Below are positions 42,701 through 52,000 of a stretch of 64,000 nucleotides of DNA, piece after piece (the stretch's first letter is position 1; each line of letters starts with the position of its first letter). Location of the stretch: positions 1-64,000 of the forward strand of contig CAIWCC010000241.1 in NCBI GenBank assembly GCA_903911085.1, read 5' to 3'. The position numbers were made by a program, and so were the translations under genes. This DNA comes from an uncultured Bacteroidales bacterium. Lineage in GTDB: Bacteria; Bacteroidota; Bacteroidia; Bacteroidales; Paludibacteraceae. The notes beneath the pieces are model-generated. The model was not told the origin of the DNA. It saw only the letters and a list, made by a program, of their open reading frames with translations, and made no database searches.

Positions 42701-45219
42701 ATGCCATTATCAACATCCAGATCATTGTAAATACCTGGTACAATGCGGTTATTTCCACCACTTGTATATTGCACTTTACCGTCCCAAGTTAAATCTCTTG
42801 GCAATCTATAAGCACCAGCATTATTATCAGCAGTTTGTAGTGTACCTGCACCGGTTGAGCCTGTAAAACCAGTTCCACTACTGATAGCTACACCGTTAGG
42901 AAGAAGGAGTGTTGAACCGGTATTCAAAGTCAGTACATTTCCAATAGTTAAACTAGCCGCTGCTGTATTCACACCACTTGTATTGCTCATTGTTAATCCA
43001 CCAGTGTAAGTACCTGCAATAACTGATTGCCCACCTGTGGCATTGTTATATTCTACCTCAAACGGCCAAGTTTTGGCAGTTGGTATGGCAGTAACAGTTG
43101 ATTGTGTTTGCAGTTTACCTGTTCCACTTATGGTTGTTGCTGCACTCAATGCATTGGCTTGCATATTTAATACTGCACCACTATTAATTGCTAAGGTAGT
43201 GGTACTTAAAGCACTTTGTAAACTAACGGCACCCGCTCCACTTACTATAAAATTGGAAACGTTTCCGGTAAATATGCTTGATGGCAATGTAATAGGCGAA
43301 GCATTTGCAAATGTAATACCTGAACCGGTAATAGTACCATTTATATTGCCCGATGTACGGGTAACGCTGTTTCCTTTGTAAGTTAACGTTTGTGGAGTGC
43401 CTGTTACGCCAATAGCAAGAGTTCCGGCAGTTAAGTTCAATGTTCCATTAACAGTTCTATCAACGGCAGACATTATTACACCACCTGCATTATTAATGGT
43501 CAAGTTATTTAGTTTTGAAGTACTAGTTGGCATCTCTAAACCGATAGTAGTGCTGGTGGAGTTGTTATAAGTAATATTCGCCGAACTTGTAAATACAGGA
43601 GCTTGAGCACCAGTGCCACCTATTGAACCTGCTGTACGCGTAATCTCTACAGGAGTTGCACTACCACTATTGAATGTGATATTGTTTGTAGAGGCATTTG
43701 TTAATGTACCCGAAGTGAGTGTTAAGGCACCTGTTATGGTTAAGGCAGCATTTAAGTTTACTGCTTTAGTAGCCGTAGAAATTGTTAAACTATTAACCGA
43801 AGAAGGTAACTCGAATGATGATGTTGTAACATCGGCTGCGGTATTGTTATAAATTACATTCGGCGAAGCACCATAAGACGTTAGTGCAGCAGTTAAAACC
43901 CCTACATTAGAGGTAATAGTACCATCATCACTCAGTGTTATGTTGTTGGTGGAATTGTTGATGGTGCCGCTTGTTAATACAAGATTTTTTACGTTTATTG
44001 CTTGAGGTAATACGAATATTGAACCACTTTTATAAAATTCCAAATAATTTATAACTGCAGGACTTGGTTTGAATATTTTATTCCCTGATGTAGTTGCTAA
44101 AAAAGTTGCACCTGACTGTGACACAATTATTTTTGAACCAGATGCACTACCATCAATTCCTTGGCAATTTGAGGTTGCATTGAATGAACAAGAGCCACTA
44201 CCAACAACAGTTAACGCAACGTTAGGATTCAAAACTATTCCTTGTGTAAGATTTGTCCCGTTAGAACCAAATACAAAACGGTTTGTAGCAACATTATTGG
44301 CTAATGTCATTATTCCCTTGGTAGGAGAAAGTGATCCCCAACCAGCCACTGAAGGTGCTGCTATAAAAGGGCCACCTATACCGCCATTTCCGGCTATGGT
44401 ACTTTGATTAAAATAAAGCGTTTGGTTAGTGAGTGAATTCACTGTAATATAACCATTTGAACTGCCATCAAAATAATTGTCAGGTGAGTTTCCTGTCATA
44501 AAAAAAGTATTAGCAGCAGCACCTAATGTTATACTTTGACCACTTGCCAAAGGACATTGGGTCCAGGTAGAACTGTTCAAGAATGAGAAGTCATAAGTAG
44601 AAGTACCATTCCCTACTCCCCCATTTACTGTTACAGCAAAGAATGCCTTTACATTGGCATTATCTAATTTTACTGTTTTAGTTACAATAGAAGTAGCAGT
44701 AGTAGGAGCAAAAACCAATGTAGCTGGATTGCTAGGGTTTCCAACAAAAGGAAATTGGTTTAAAGTAACACTTGTACCTGCAACCAAAGAGGCTACAGTT
44801 GTACCATAAGGAATAGTTCCATCTCCTGAAACTACATACGCAAACTGAGCCGCAGCTACACCTATTGTGCTTGTAAGGTTGATTGTTTTACTTCCAGTGG
44901 TGATTGTTCCAGCGGCAGCAGGTAAAGTAGCAGCAGGTACAATAGCAAAAGTAACATTACAATTAGTAGCATTTAAACTGTTTAATATCGGTGTTGCACC
45001 TGTACAATAAGCAATTACATTTGCTCCACTTGCAGCATTAAAATAAACATCGTCTGATGCCACTGGGATAGCAGCTCCAGCTCCAGTACCATCCGATGCC
45101 AAAGACCAAGATGAGGTACTTGCCCAGTTTCCACTTGTGCCACCTACCCAATACTTGGCAGTTCCAAACACATTAGCAATCGAAATTGCAAAAACGATAA
45201 TTAAAAGTAATTTTTTCAT
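39721..45219 (-). CDS. Giant T9SS repeat protein with MBG-like domains (1832 aa)
   Basis: Signal peptide residues 1-19. Residues 20-300 are closely related to the 1249-aa protein (KYWVGGTSGNWAST, DDVYFNAASGANVIAYC, and a shared STYDFSFLN-x-STWTQCP segment). Long beta-repeat regions follow (VNGTLNLTAGTLAIG, TLTYKGNSV and similar). Near residues 1130-1310 are two MBG-like Ig repeats (GTYTYNGSPQGPIAATTG, LTITAANQSVVYGTA). Then comes a region with WYFMSFPCDVTIAAI and YGWNLIGLPYISNF, and a final type A T9SS domain (LSIINGQLLIKNLDGKATVR). Operator D precedes it and a terminator follows. The likely role is surface adhesion or substrate scaffolding; no catalytic site is recognised. Confidence 0.8.
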   Translation of the reverse strand: MKKLLLIIVFAISIANVFGTAKYWVGGTSGNWASTSSWSLASDGTGAGAAIPVASDDVYFNAASGANVIAYCTGATPILNSLNATNCNVTFAIVPAATLPAAAGTITTGSKTINLTSTIGVAAAQFAYVVSGDGTIPYGTTVASLVAGTSVTLNQFPFVGNPSNPATLVFAPTTATSIVTKTVKLDNANVKAFFAVTVNGGVGNGTSTYDFSFLNSSTWTQCPLASGQSITLGAAANTFFMTGNSPDNYFDGSSNGYITVNSLTNQTLYFNQSTIAGNGGIGGPFIAAPSVAGWGSLSPTKGIMTLANNVATNRFVFGSNGTNLTQGIVLNPNVALTVVGSGSCSFNATSNCQGIDGSASGSKIIVSQSGATFLATTSGNKIFKPSPAVINYLEFYKSGSIFVLPQAINVKNLVLTSGTINNSTNNITLSDDGTITSNVGVLTAALTSYGASPNVIYNNTAADVTTSSFELPSSVNSLTISTATKAVNLNAALTITGALTLTSGTLTNASTNNITFNSGSATPVEITRTAGSIGGTGAQAPVFTSSANITYNNSTSTTIGLEMPTSTSKLNNLTINNAGGVIMSAVDRTVNGTLNLTAGTLAIGVTGTPQTLTYKGNSVTRTSGNINGTITGSGITFANASPITLPSSIFTGNVSNFIVSGAGAVSLQSALSTTTLAINSGAVLNMQANALSAATTISGTGKLQTQSTVTAIPTAKTWPFEVEYNNATGGQSVIAGTYTGGLTMSNTSGVNTAAASLTIGNVLTLNTGSTLLLPNGVAISSGTGFTGSTGAGTLQTADNNAGAYRLPRDLTWDGKVQYTSGGNNRIVPGIYNDLDVDNGIVGTVNWGIGTEAGTIKINGTLYTVSTSYGTTQLSTVEFGGVDQVIPRISAYNFKLSNSGTTTFPATYLYIANTFTPGSTTSASQGSIVFNGTTGAQTIPAFTYNSLNVNNTAGAVLGGSATINATLYFNSGSGVLTTGSHVVTIASGGTVGNVTSTSYVNGNLKKLIAAGANPSKTFEIGDETTYAPVTVAITGTIVGSTGSIQASTTSGDHAQIATSGIDAAKSVNRTWTISNPNALTGLTSYSPTFTFVAGDIDGGATTGNFVVGKYTSSVWSLPTISTKTATTTKATGISTFGTFAIGEVAIITPTFTVTPIGTYTYNGSPQGPIAATTGGSAGAVTFSYEGTNGTSYTASATLPTNAGSYTATATVAANGNYSSASSSATAFTIEKVALTITAANQSVVYGTAAATVTGAGTYTPSGFVNSEGAGVISGSVTYSTTYTNATTAGTTGETISPIVGSLTATNYSFTPANGTITIDAPNTVPVPAATALNLGDLSVNAGTDLTVANTGTLTVNASPKVNSVTVDAGGKLNVASPITVETVTFKAGKDATTFSAKIDADITATTVRLFKTIDDTKWYFMSFPCDVTIAAITKSDGGSLGTLGEGGNWFIKYYDGAQRAESGTTIPNWKHIALAPDPTKLLANHGYIFGLKTVGAPYNVELSIPLSPNVLHAETDGRTAPVTAFTGTAAGNHYGWNLIGLPYISNFNSNGKTTAAHMSFIDGNNITYTDISNADNYTIPPMAAYFVQVLGGTSSISFDKLGRQAAKTVVSTDLSDKVQLNFASATGVDKTNFIMDNNQSTAYEIGMDYEKMIGLGTDKPQVYSMLGGVNYSYNALPMSSVTNLPIGYYTKTAGSTTISVDATQAPSLSSLLLTDYGVSPIKVTDLLMSSYTFTAAAGTNNSRFTITAQRVPTAIETETDVNAPQLSIINGQLLIKNLDGKATVRVFDALGRMVANKTASNNSFEINISSKGIYTVQIEAGAKSWVKKIVYSR

Positions 45220-45270
45220 AAAAATAATGTATTAAATTCTAATTAATAATTTTGTTGATAAATCACAAGG

Positions 45271-45338
45271 CAAAAATAAATCATCTAATTCTATGTATAT
45301 AAAACTATTGTTTCAAAATATGGGATGATTGTTACATC
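45271..45338 (-). promoter_or_regulatory. Operator D and TAnnTTTG promoter (1832-aa gene)
   Basis: The box TATTTTTG is at 45271-45278. The operator at 45307-45338 has minus-strand arms GATGTAACAA and TTGAAACAAT with a 12-bp spacer, 28 bp upstream of the box. It begins only 46 bp after the stop of the upstream gene. Confidence 0.75.
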
Positions 45339-45384
45339 TTTGATATTTGTTGATTATATTGTAATACTACTAAATAATCTACTC

Positions 45385-48300
45385 CTATTTTATACAATAC
45401 CGCTCACCATTCTTTCGTTGAATATTTATTATTATAAAACCTTTAGACCTTAATGAAGCTGTACTTTCTTGGCTTACAAATGATTCCAGTTTTCGTCCAC
45501 TTGCATCAAAAACAGTTATTATATCACCCTTTTCTAAATTGAAAAGATTGTTTTGGAAGCGATAAACTGCGTTTGTGTTTTTTAATTCTTTAATTGAAGT
45601 TGGTGTGGTGTAAATCAATGCTTCATACGCACCTACACTAGGGGAATTTAAATTGCGAGCGGCACCTGAAATATCGGTTGATGGTGTATTAAATAATTGA
45701 GTTCCTTTTCCAACCAAATAAGAACCTGGCAAAACACTCCAGTTGGATTTGACTATTGAACTTAATGAATCGAGCGATGCTTGTGCAACATTTCCCCAAA
45801 CTGCACCTGCAAATGAACTCGTAGTTTTGAATTGTGCCGCATTAGTTGTTGCAGAATTTAACGCCGCCAAATCAATATATTTATTTGCTTCTGCGTAATA
45901 AGGAGCTGTGGTTGCCGATATACTAATAGCTTGCGGAGTAATATTATTGGAATATTGAACCAATGGTTGAGGTGTAACATTTGTAATATTTACGGTCAGC
46001 CTAACGCTTTGATAAGATGAAGAAGTGCCAGGTGCCGAATTTCCCCAAAACACATTATTTATCACATAATTATCGTAAGTGGTTGCGGTATTACTGTTTT
46101 GAACAAAAAGCCCAGCACCTTGTCCTGCACTTGAAGCGGTGGCTACCACATTACCAGCTAAATCGAGCACTGTAGCACGATTATTTACTATTGTATTATT
46201 GATTATTTGTCCACCATTTTCATTTGCAATACCACCACCTCGAATCACTATGGTACTTGCAGCATTTGCTGTATTCCAATTAAAAACTCTTGCTTCATTA
46301 TTAGCTATCACACAGTTAGAAACTTTAGAAGTACGCAATGTAGAATAAATTCCTGCACCAAATAGATAGGGATTGAGGGAAACGGCATAAGTATTTTCGG
46401 GGGCACGATTCATATTATAGATTATTCTGTTATTACGAACAATCGAATTTTGTAAAACGCCACCCGAAATATAGGCTCCTCCTCCCCTACACTGTCCTCC
46501 ACGTGTGCCATTAATTTGTGATGCTTGTGCTTCACAATTTTCAATCAAACATCCATCTACAATTGCATCCGCTACTGTTGTACAAATTCCACCAGGGGCA
46601 TTTGCATTTACCTCACCCGTAGAATTATACACACGGCAATTGCGCACTATTGAATTAATAAATGTGCATTTTCCTGATATATTTACTCCTGCTGGATTTC
46701 CATTTCCTAAATAAAGCCCTTCATCAACTGTGATTCCATCAATTCTAACATCGCTTGAAATTCCACCACTAATTTTCAACACTGTAAAACTCAATGGCGT
46801 AGCCTTGAATCGACCTCCAATAATGCGAGTTGGATAAATGAATTCCCAAGGTTCGATAATTCCATTTTTATCAAGATCATCACGTTGTCTATTTGCAGTC
46901 GAAGATTCTGTTCCTTGAAAACCTCCATAGATATTCAGCACTTTACTATCAATTGTAACCGATGTTGCCTGTTGATAATCGCCTGTTTTCAAATAAATAT
47001 TATCACCATAAGTTGCCATATTCAATGCTGATGTTAATGAACAACAATCGTCCCAGCTTGTGCCATATCCATTTCCCGTTGGCGAAACATACCATGTAAT
47101 AGCTGAAGATGCACCATTGATTATATAAAAAGTTCGCGTGACAGCAGTTGCAGTTTTTACAGCAGGTGAAACTGTGCCTTGATGATAGGCCGTTACAGTA
47201 ATTGGCATTGGAAAGCGTGTACGAAAAGGAATACTATCTTTATCGATAATTAATTGACCATTAGCAATATGAGCTGCACCACTAGACACAAAATAACGAA
47301 CTGTAACCCCAGAAGAACTTGTTGCATTCAAGTTAATTGGAGCTAAATTATTGATGCTTTGATTGGCTATCAGTGGAAATGTAATTACATTGTCCGTTCC
47401 AGTTGCCAAAGTTGGTAAATTTACATTGCCTTGTAATACCGATGAACGATAAGTGGCATTACCTTGTTGGCGTACCACAAAGTAGTTTGTACTTTTGAAA
47501 CGGGGAACAAATTCAAAAGTTTTAACTCCAGTCTGAATCCAATTTCCACTCGATACTTCTATTTGACTTGGATTACCAGAGTTAGTAAATGAATTTTCCG
47601 CTTTATTAAAAAAAGTTTGTGTTGGATTAAAACTATTATCAAAATAATCGGTTCGATTTGGCATTCGATAATAGGGTGCTGTATTGAGTGTAACTGAATG
47701 TCCATCTGCATTCAACGAAAATGGAATATTTAACATTATAGCACGCCACCAATAACTTTGAGTATCATAAAGTCCATTCACATCAACAAAACCAGTAATT
47801 TGAGCAGTTCGAGTCATCGACACATTTGCCATATCGTATGCAGCTTGTGCTGTGCGCTGACTTGGAAACCATGCGGCAGATTTTACTTGTGCCAATGTTA
47901 ATGAAGCAGTTGCCTGATTTGTAAAAGGAATTGGTTGGAATTTATCGGCAAGAAAACCTGCACAAGGTAAGCCTGTAATCCAACCTTTGGTTTGGTCCAC
48001 AGCAATCATATTTCCTTGAGCATCAAAACGTAAATCGAAAATATCATCAACCCACATTGAGATATTATTTAACAGTGGTTTACTGCAATCGAAGTGGCCT
48101 GTATTTGGATCAAAAAAATACGATAGAAGCTGTCCATAATTTGATCGTTGATTGCGGGTATAGTCGTAAGTTCCTTCTGTACTGATATTTACAGTCAAAT
48201 CTTTATTATAACTATCCCATTCCATAAATTCACCTTGAGTTGAAAGAATTGGAACAGTGGTACTGTTTCCACAATAAGCAGCTGCTTTATTGATAATGGC

Positions 48301-48771
48301 AAAAGCAATATTAGCTGGTGAATTTGTAACAATATAGCGTGGCATAGGATTGGTTCCCGAATGACCTGTTACAATCCATGGCACAGTTTTCAATTCGCTA
48401 TAACCTGTTAAAGAAGAAAAAGCTTGAAGCATTGATTGAATTTGACCAGCAGCAGTTACATCATCGTGATAAAAATTATCGGACGACCAAAGTATGGCAA
48501 TTCCATGTTTTGCGCAAACTGCACGAAATGCCACATCTTCAACTATTGTCTGTTCGAGCACAGCAGTACTAGCAACAAATACAGCCGTAACTTTTTGGCA
48601 AGCAGGAGGAATCCAAAAAAAAGGTGTCAAAGTATACGCACTACCCTTGTTGTCGGTAGTTGAAATTGAAGCTCGCCATTGCCAATCTTGACGTTTTGTT
48701 TGCTCCGATTTAACTGTAAAATTAAATGTAAGTAGAATGGATAAACTAAATAATGTAATAATTCTTCTCAT
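45385..48771 (-). CDS. Esterase-like/beta-helix fusion with C-terminal sorting-like domain (1128 aa)
   Basis: The ATG at 48771 (MRRIITLFSLSILLTFNFTVKS) gives a signal peptide. Residues about 25-440 look like an alpha/beta-hydrolase: a FFWIPPACQKVTAVFVAS strand, HGIAILWSS, and the nucleophile-elbow candidate VPWIVTGHSGTNPM. A linker with beta domains follows. From about residue 555 a POMP/pectin-lyase-type beta-helix begins (TWYVSPTGNGYGTSWDD, DNIYLKTGDYQQAT, NIYGGFQGTE; turns such as TFINSIVRNCRVY, DGCLIENCEA, GGGIANENGG). The last 70 residues (FNLEKGDIITVFDASGRKLE, GFIIINIQRK) resemble a T9SS type A domain. Operator E precedes it. A dual esterase/lyase acting on pectin is one possibility; neither activity is proven. 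Confidence 0.68.
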   Translation of the reverse strand: MRRIITLFSLSILLTFNFTVKSEQTKRQDWQWRASISTTDNKGSAYTLTPFFWIPPACQKVTAVFVASTAVLEQTIVEDVAFRAVCAKHGIAILWSSDNFYHDDVTAAGQIQSMLQAFSSLTGYSELKTVPWIVTGHSGTNPMPRYIVTNSPANIAFAIINKAAAYCGNSTTVPILSTQGEFMEWDSYNKDLTVNISTEGTYDYTRNQRSNYGQLLSYFFDPNTGHFDCSKPLLNNISMWVDDIFDLRFDAQGNMIAVDQTKGWITGLPCAGFLADKFQPIPFTNQATASLTLAQVKSAAWFPSQRTAQAAYDMANVSMTRTAQITGFVDVNGLYDTQSYWWRAIMLNIPFSLNADGHSVTLNTAPYYRMPNRTDYFDNSFNPTQTFFNKAENSFTNSGNPSQIEVSSGNWIQTGVKTFEFVPRFKSTNYFVVRQQGNATYRSSVLQGNVNLPTLATGTDNVITFPLIANQSINNLAPINLNATSSSGVTVRYFVSSGAAHIANGQLIIDKDSIPFRTRFPMPITVTAYHQGTVSPAVKTATAVTRTFYIINGASSAITWYVSPTGNGYGTSWDDCCSLTSALNMATYGDNIYLKTGDYQQATSVTIDSKVLNIYGGFQGTESSTANRQRDDLDKNGIIEPWEFIYPTRIIGGRFKATPLSFTVLKISGGISSDVRIDGITVDEGLYLGNGNPAGVNISGKCTFINSIVRNCRVYNSTGEVNANAPGGICTTVADAIVDGCLIENCEAQASQINGTRGGQCRGGGAYISGGVLQNSIVRNNRIIYNMNRAPENTYAVSLNPYLFGAGIYSTLRTSKVSNCVIANNEARVFNWNTANAASTIVIRGGGIANENGGQIINNTIVNNRATVLDLAGNVVATASSAGQGAGLFVQNSNTATTYDNYVINNVFWGNSAPGTSSSYQSVRLTVNITNVTPQPLVQYSNNITPQAISISATTAPYYAEANKYIDLAALNSATTNAAQFKTTSSFAGAVWGNVAQASLDSLSSIVKSNWSVLPGSYLVGKGTQLFNTPSTDISGAARNLNSPSVGAYEALIYTTPTSIKELKNTNAVYRFQNNLFNLEKGDIITVFDASGRKLESFVSQESTASLRSKGFIIINIQRKNGERYCIK

Positions 48772-48819
48772 AATATGACTTTTTTTGAATAACTCGTATA
48801 TATGTATTTGATTTATACA

Positions 48820-48888
48820 CAAAAATAATAGTTTTCATTATCATGTTTATAAGAAAATTGTATCATAAAATCAGACAAATGATACAAT
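48820..48888 (-). promoter_or_regulatory. Operator E and TAnnTTTG promoter (1128-aa fusion gene)
   Basis: The box TATTTTTG is at 48820-48827. The operator at 48857-48888 is a perfect inverted repeat here: arms ATTGTATCAT and ATGATACAAT with a 12-bp spacer, 29 bp upstream of the box. Confidence 0.8.
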
Positions 48889-48901
48889 TTCAATTATTCT
48901 A

Positions 48902-48957
48902 AAAAATTGAAGCGTGAAGCAAAAAAAACATTATTTGTTCTTTTGCTTCACGCTTCA
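48902..48957 (-). terminator. Terminator after purL
   Basis: A perfect 17-bp stem (TGAAGCGTGAAGCAAAA and complement, 48908-48957) is followed on the minus strand by ATTTTTT. It separates purL from the fusion gene's operator. Confidence 0.75.
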
Positions 48958-49078
48958 GTATAATACAGCCAAAACTGAGAGTATTTTAATCGAATTATTT
49001 ATCGAAGTCTAAATTCAAACTGATATTTATACATTTTACTAAATAATCTAATCAATTATTCATCAAAAATTCATTTGC

Positions 49079-52000
49079 TTAAATGTTATTTTCCACCCAC
49101 AATCGAGCATTCACAAACGCTTCCATCCACGGAGTTATTTGATCTTGTGCTTTACGATCGGCTGGATAATGCGCCCATTGCCATGGGAAAATAGCACGTT
49201 CCAAGTGTGGCATCATTGCCAAATGACGACCATCAGCTGAGCAAATACCTGCTACAGCATAATCAGAACCATTTGGATTAGCAGGATAAGAAGTATATGA
49301 ATATTTTGCAATCACATGATAATCATTTTCAACCTGGGGTAAATAGAATTTTCCTTCACCATGTGCCACCCAAACGCCTAACTTGCTTCCACTTAATGAA
49401 CCAAACATCACCGAATGATTTTCAGGAATAGTTAAACCTACAAAAGCCGATTCAAATTTATGAGAATCATTATGCAACATACGAGGTTGAACATCATGTT
49501 CTGGATTAATCAAGCCAAGTTCCACCATTAATTGACAACCATTACATATACCCAAACTTAAAGTATCATTTCGTTTGTAGAAATTATCCAAAGCTAATTT
49601 TGCTTTTTCATTGAACAAGAAACCTCCTGCCCAACCTTTTGCAGAGCCAAGTACATCCGAATTGGAGAATCCACCACAGAATACAATTAAATTTACATCT
49701 TCCAACGTTTCACGACCTGAAGCCAAGTCGGTCATGTGAACATCTTTTACATCAAACCCTGCAAGATACAACGAATAAGCCATTTCGCGCTCCCCATTAG
49801 TTCCTTTTTCGCGAATAATGGCAGCAGTAATACCGCTTGGTTTGCGATCTTGAGATAAGTTAAATTGAGAAAATTTACCACTGAATGATTTTGCAAAATT
49901 GAATTCTAATGGTTGATTTTTATAATTATTGAAACGTGCAGAAGCACATATCTCACCACTTTGTTTATTGTCTAACAAATATGAAGAACGGAACCAAATA
50001 TCACGTAATTCATTGATAGAAAAAGTAAATGCAGCTGTTTTCTTTTTAATCTCTAAACGTCTTTCAGCTATCGGAGTGGCTATGCGTGCAAAACCAACAC
50101 CATTATTTTCTAATATTTTTTCAACTGCTTTTTTATCTTTCACTTGAATTAAAACACCTGGATTTTCGGAGAAAAGTATTTTCACCAACGAAGTCTCAGC
50201 TATTTCATCCAATTTCACACTTAAACCACCATTAGCATTGGCAAAACACATTTCGAGCAATGCAGTAATCATTCCACCTTCAGAAATATCATGACCAGCT
50301 AGAATCAATTCCTTGCCCACCATTTCTTGAATACTTTCAAAAGCAGCTTTGAAATATTCTGCATCTTGCACTGTTGGCACTTCATCACCGAGTTTGTTTA
50401 AGGTTTGACCCAATACCGAACCACCTAATTTATAAGTATCGAATGAAAAATCTACATAATATATTGTAGTTTTTAAATCATTTACAATTACAGGTGAAAC
50501 AGTTTTTTGAACATCCGAAACTTCAGCCCCACCCGAAATAATCACTGTACCTGGTGAGAATACTTTATCGTCACCATATTTTTGAGTCATCGAAAGAGAG
50601 TCTTTTCCTGTAGGAATATTTATTCCCAAAGAACATGCAAAATCGCTACAAGCCTCTACAGCTTTATAAAGACGCGCATCTTCTCCTGGATTTTTGCATG
50701 GCCACATCCAGTTAGCACTTAACGAAACGCTATCCAATCCTTCGGCCAATGGTGTCCATATAATATTTGTCAGTGCTTCGGCAATGGCCAAAACCGATCC
50801 AGCTTCAGCATTAACCATAGCTGCCAATGGTGCATGACCTATAGAAGTTGCAATACCAGATTTTCCACGATAATCCAATGCCACAACACCAAGGTCGTTA
50901 AGAGGCAATTGAATTTCGCCCGCAGTTTGTTGACGAGCAATTTTACCTGTTATCGAGCGGTCAACTTTATTTGTCAACCAATCTTTACAAGCCACCGATT
51001 CAACTTGCAATACATTTTGAATGTAAGTTAATAAATTATCTTCATTCACTTCAATAGCTGCATATTTTTCTTCAACAGTATTATCCGTAATGATAGTACG
51101 CGGTGGTTTACCTATCATATAATTCAATTTCAAATCGATAGGACGTTGACCATCAGCTTGTTCAAACACAAATTGCATATCGTCGGTAGTTTCGCCCACC
51201 ACATACATCGGTGCTCGTTCGCGCTCTGCGATACGTTGTACAGCTTCAATATCATCTTTTTTGATAATCATTCCCATACGCTCCTGACTTTCGTTGCCAA
51301 TAATTTCTTTGGCACTTAAAGTTGGATCACCAACAGGAAGCTTCGAAATATCAATTTTTCCACCAGTATTTTCTACCAATTCCGAAAGACAATTCAAATG
51401 ACCACCAGCACCATGATCGTGCATCGAAACGATAGGATTGTAATCTGATTCGGCCAAAGTACGAATAACATTTGCTACACGTTTTTGCATTTCGGGATTG
51501 GCACGTTGAACCGCATTTAGTTCGATAGAATTATCGTAGTCGCCTGTTTGAACAGACGATACAGCTGCGCCACCCATACCAATACGGTAATTGTCGCCAC
51601 CCATCACTACCACTTTTTCACCTGCCACAGGTTCAGCTTTAAGTGCATCACGCACAGTACCAAAACCTACACCTCCAGCCAACATAATTACTTTGTCGAA
51701 ACCAAATTTCTTTTCATTTTCTTGGTGTTCAAAAGTCAACAATGAACCACAAATAAGAGGTTGTCCAAATTTATTTCCAAAATCGGAAGCACCATTTGAA
51801 GCTTTGATAAGTATTTGTTCTGGCGTTTGATAAAGCCATTTTCGTGGATCCATTATATTTTCCCATGACTTCTCTCCCACTCCTTCATTTGGATAAAAAG
51901 TAGAAGTTCGTGGGTAACTAGTCATATAAACTGCTGTTCCAGCCATTGGCAAACTTGCTTTTCCACCTGCCAAACGATCGCGAATCTCGCCACCACTACC

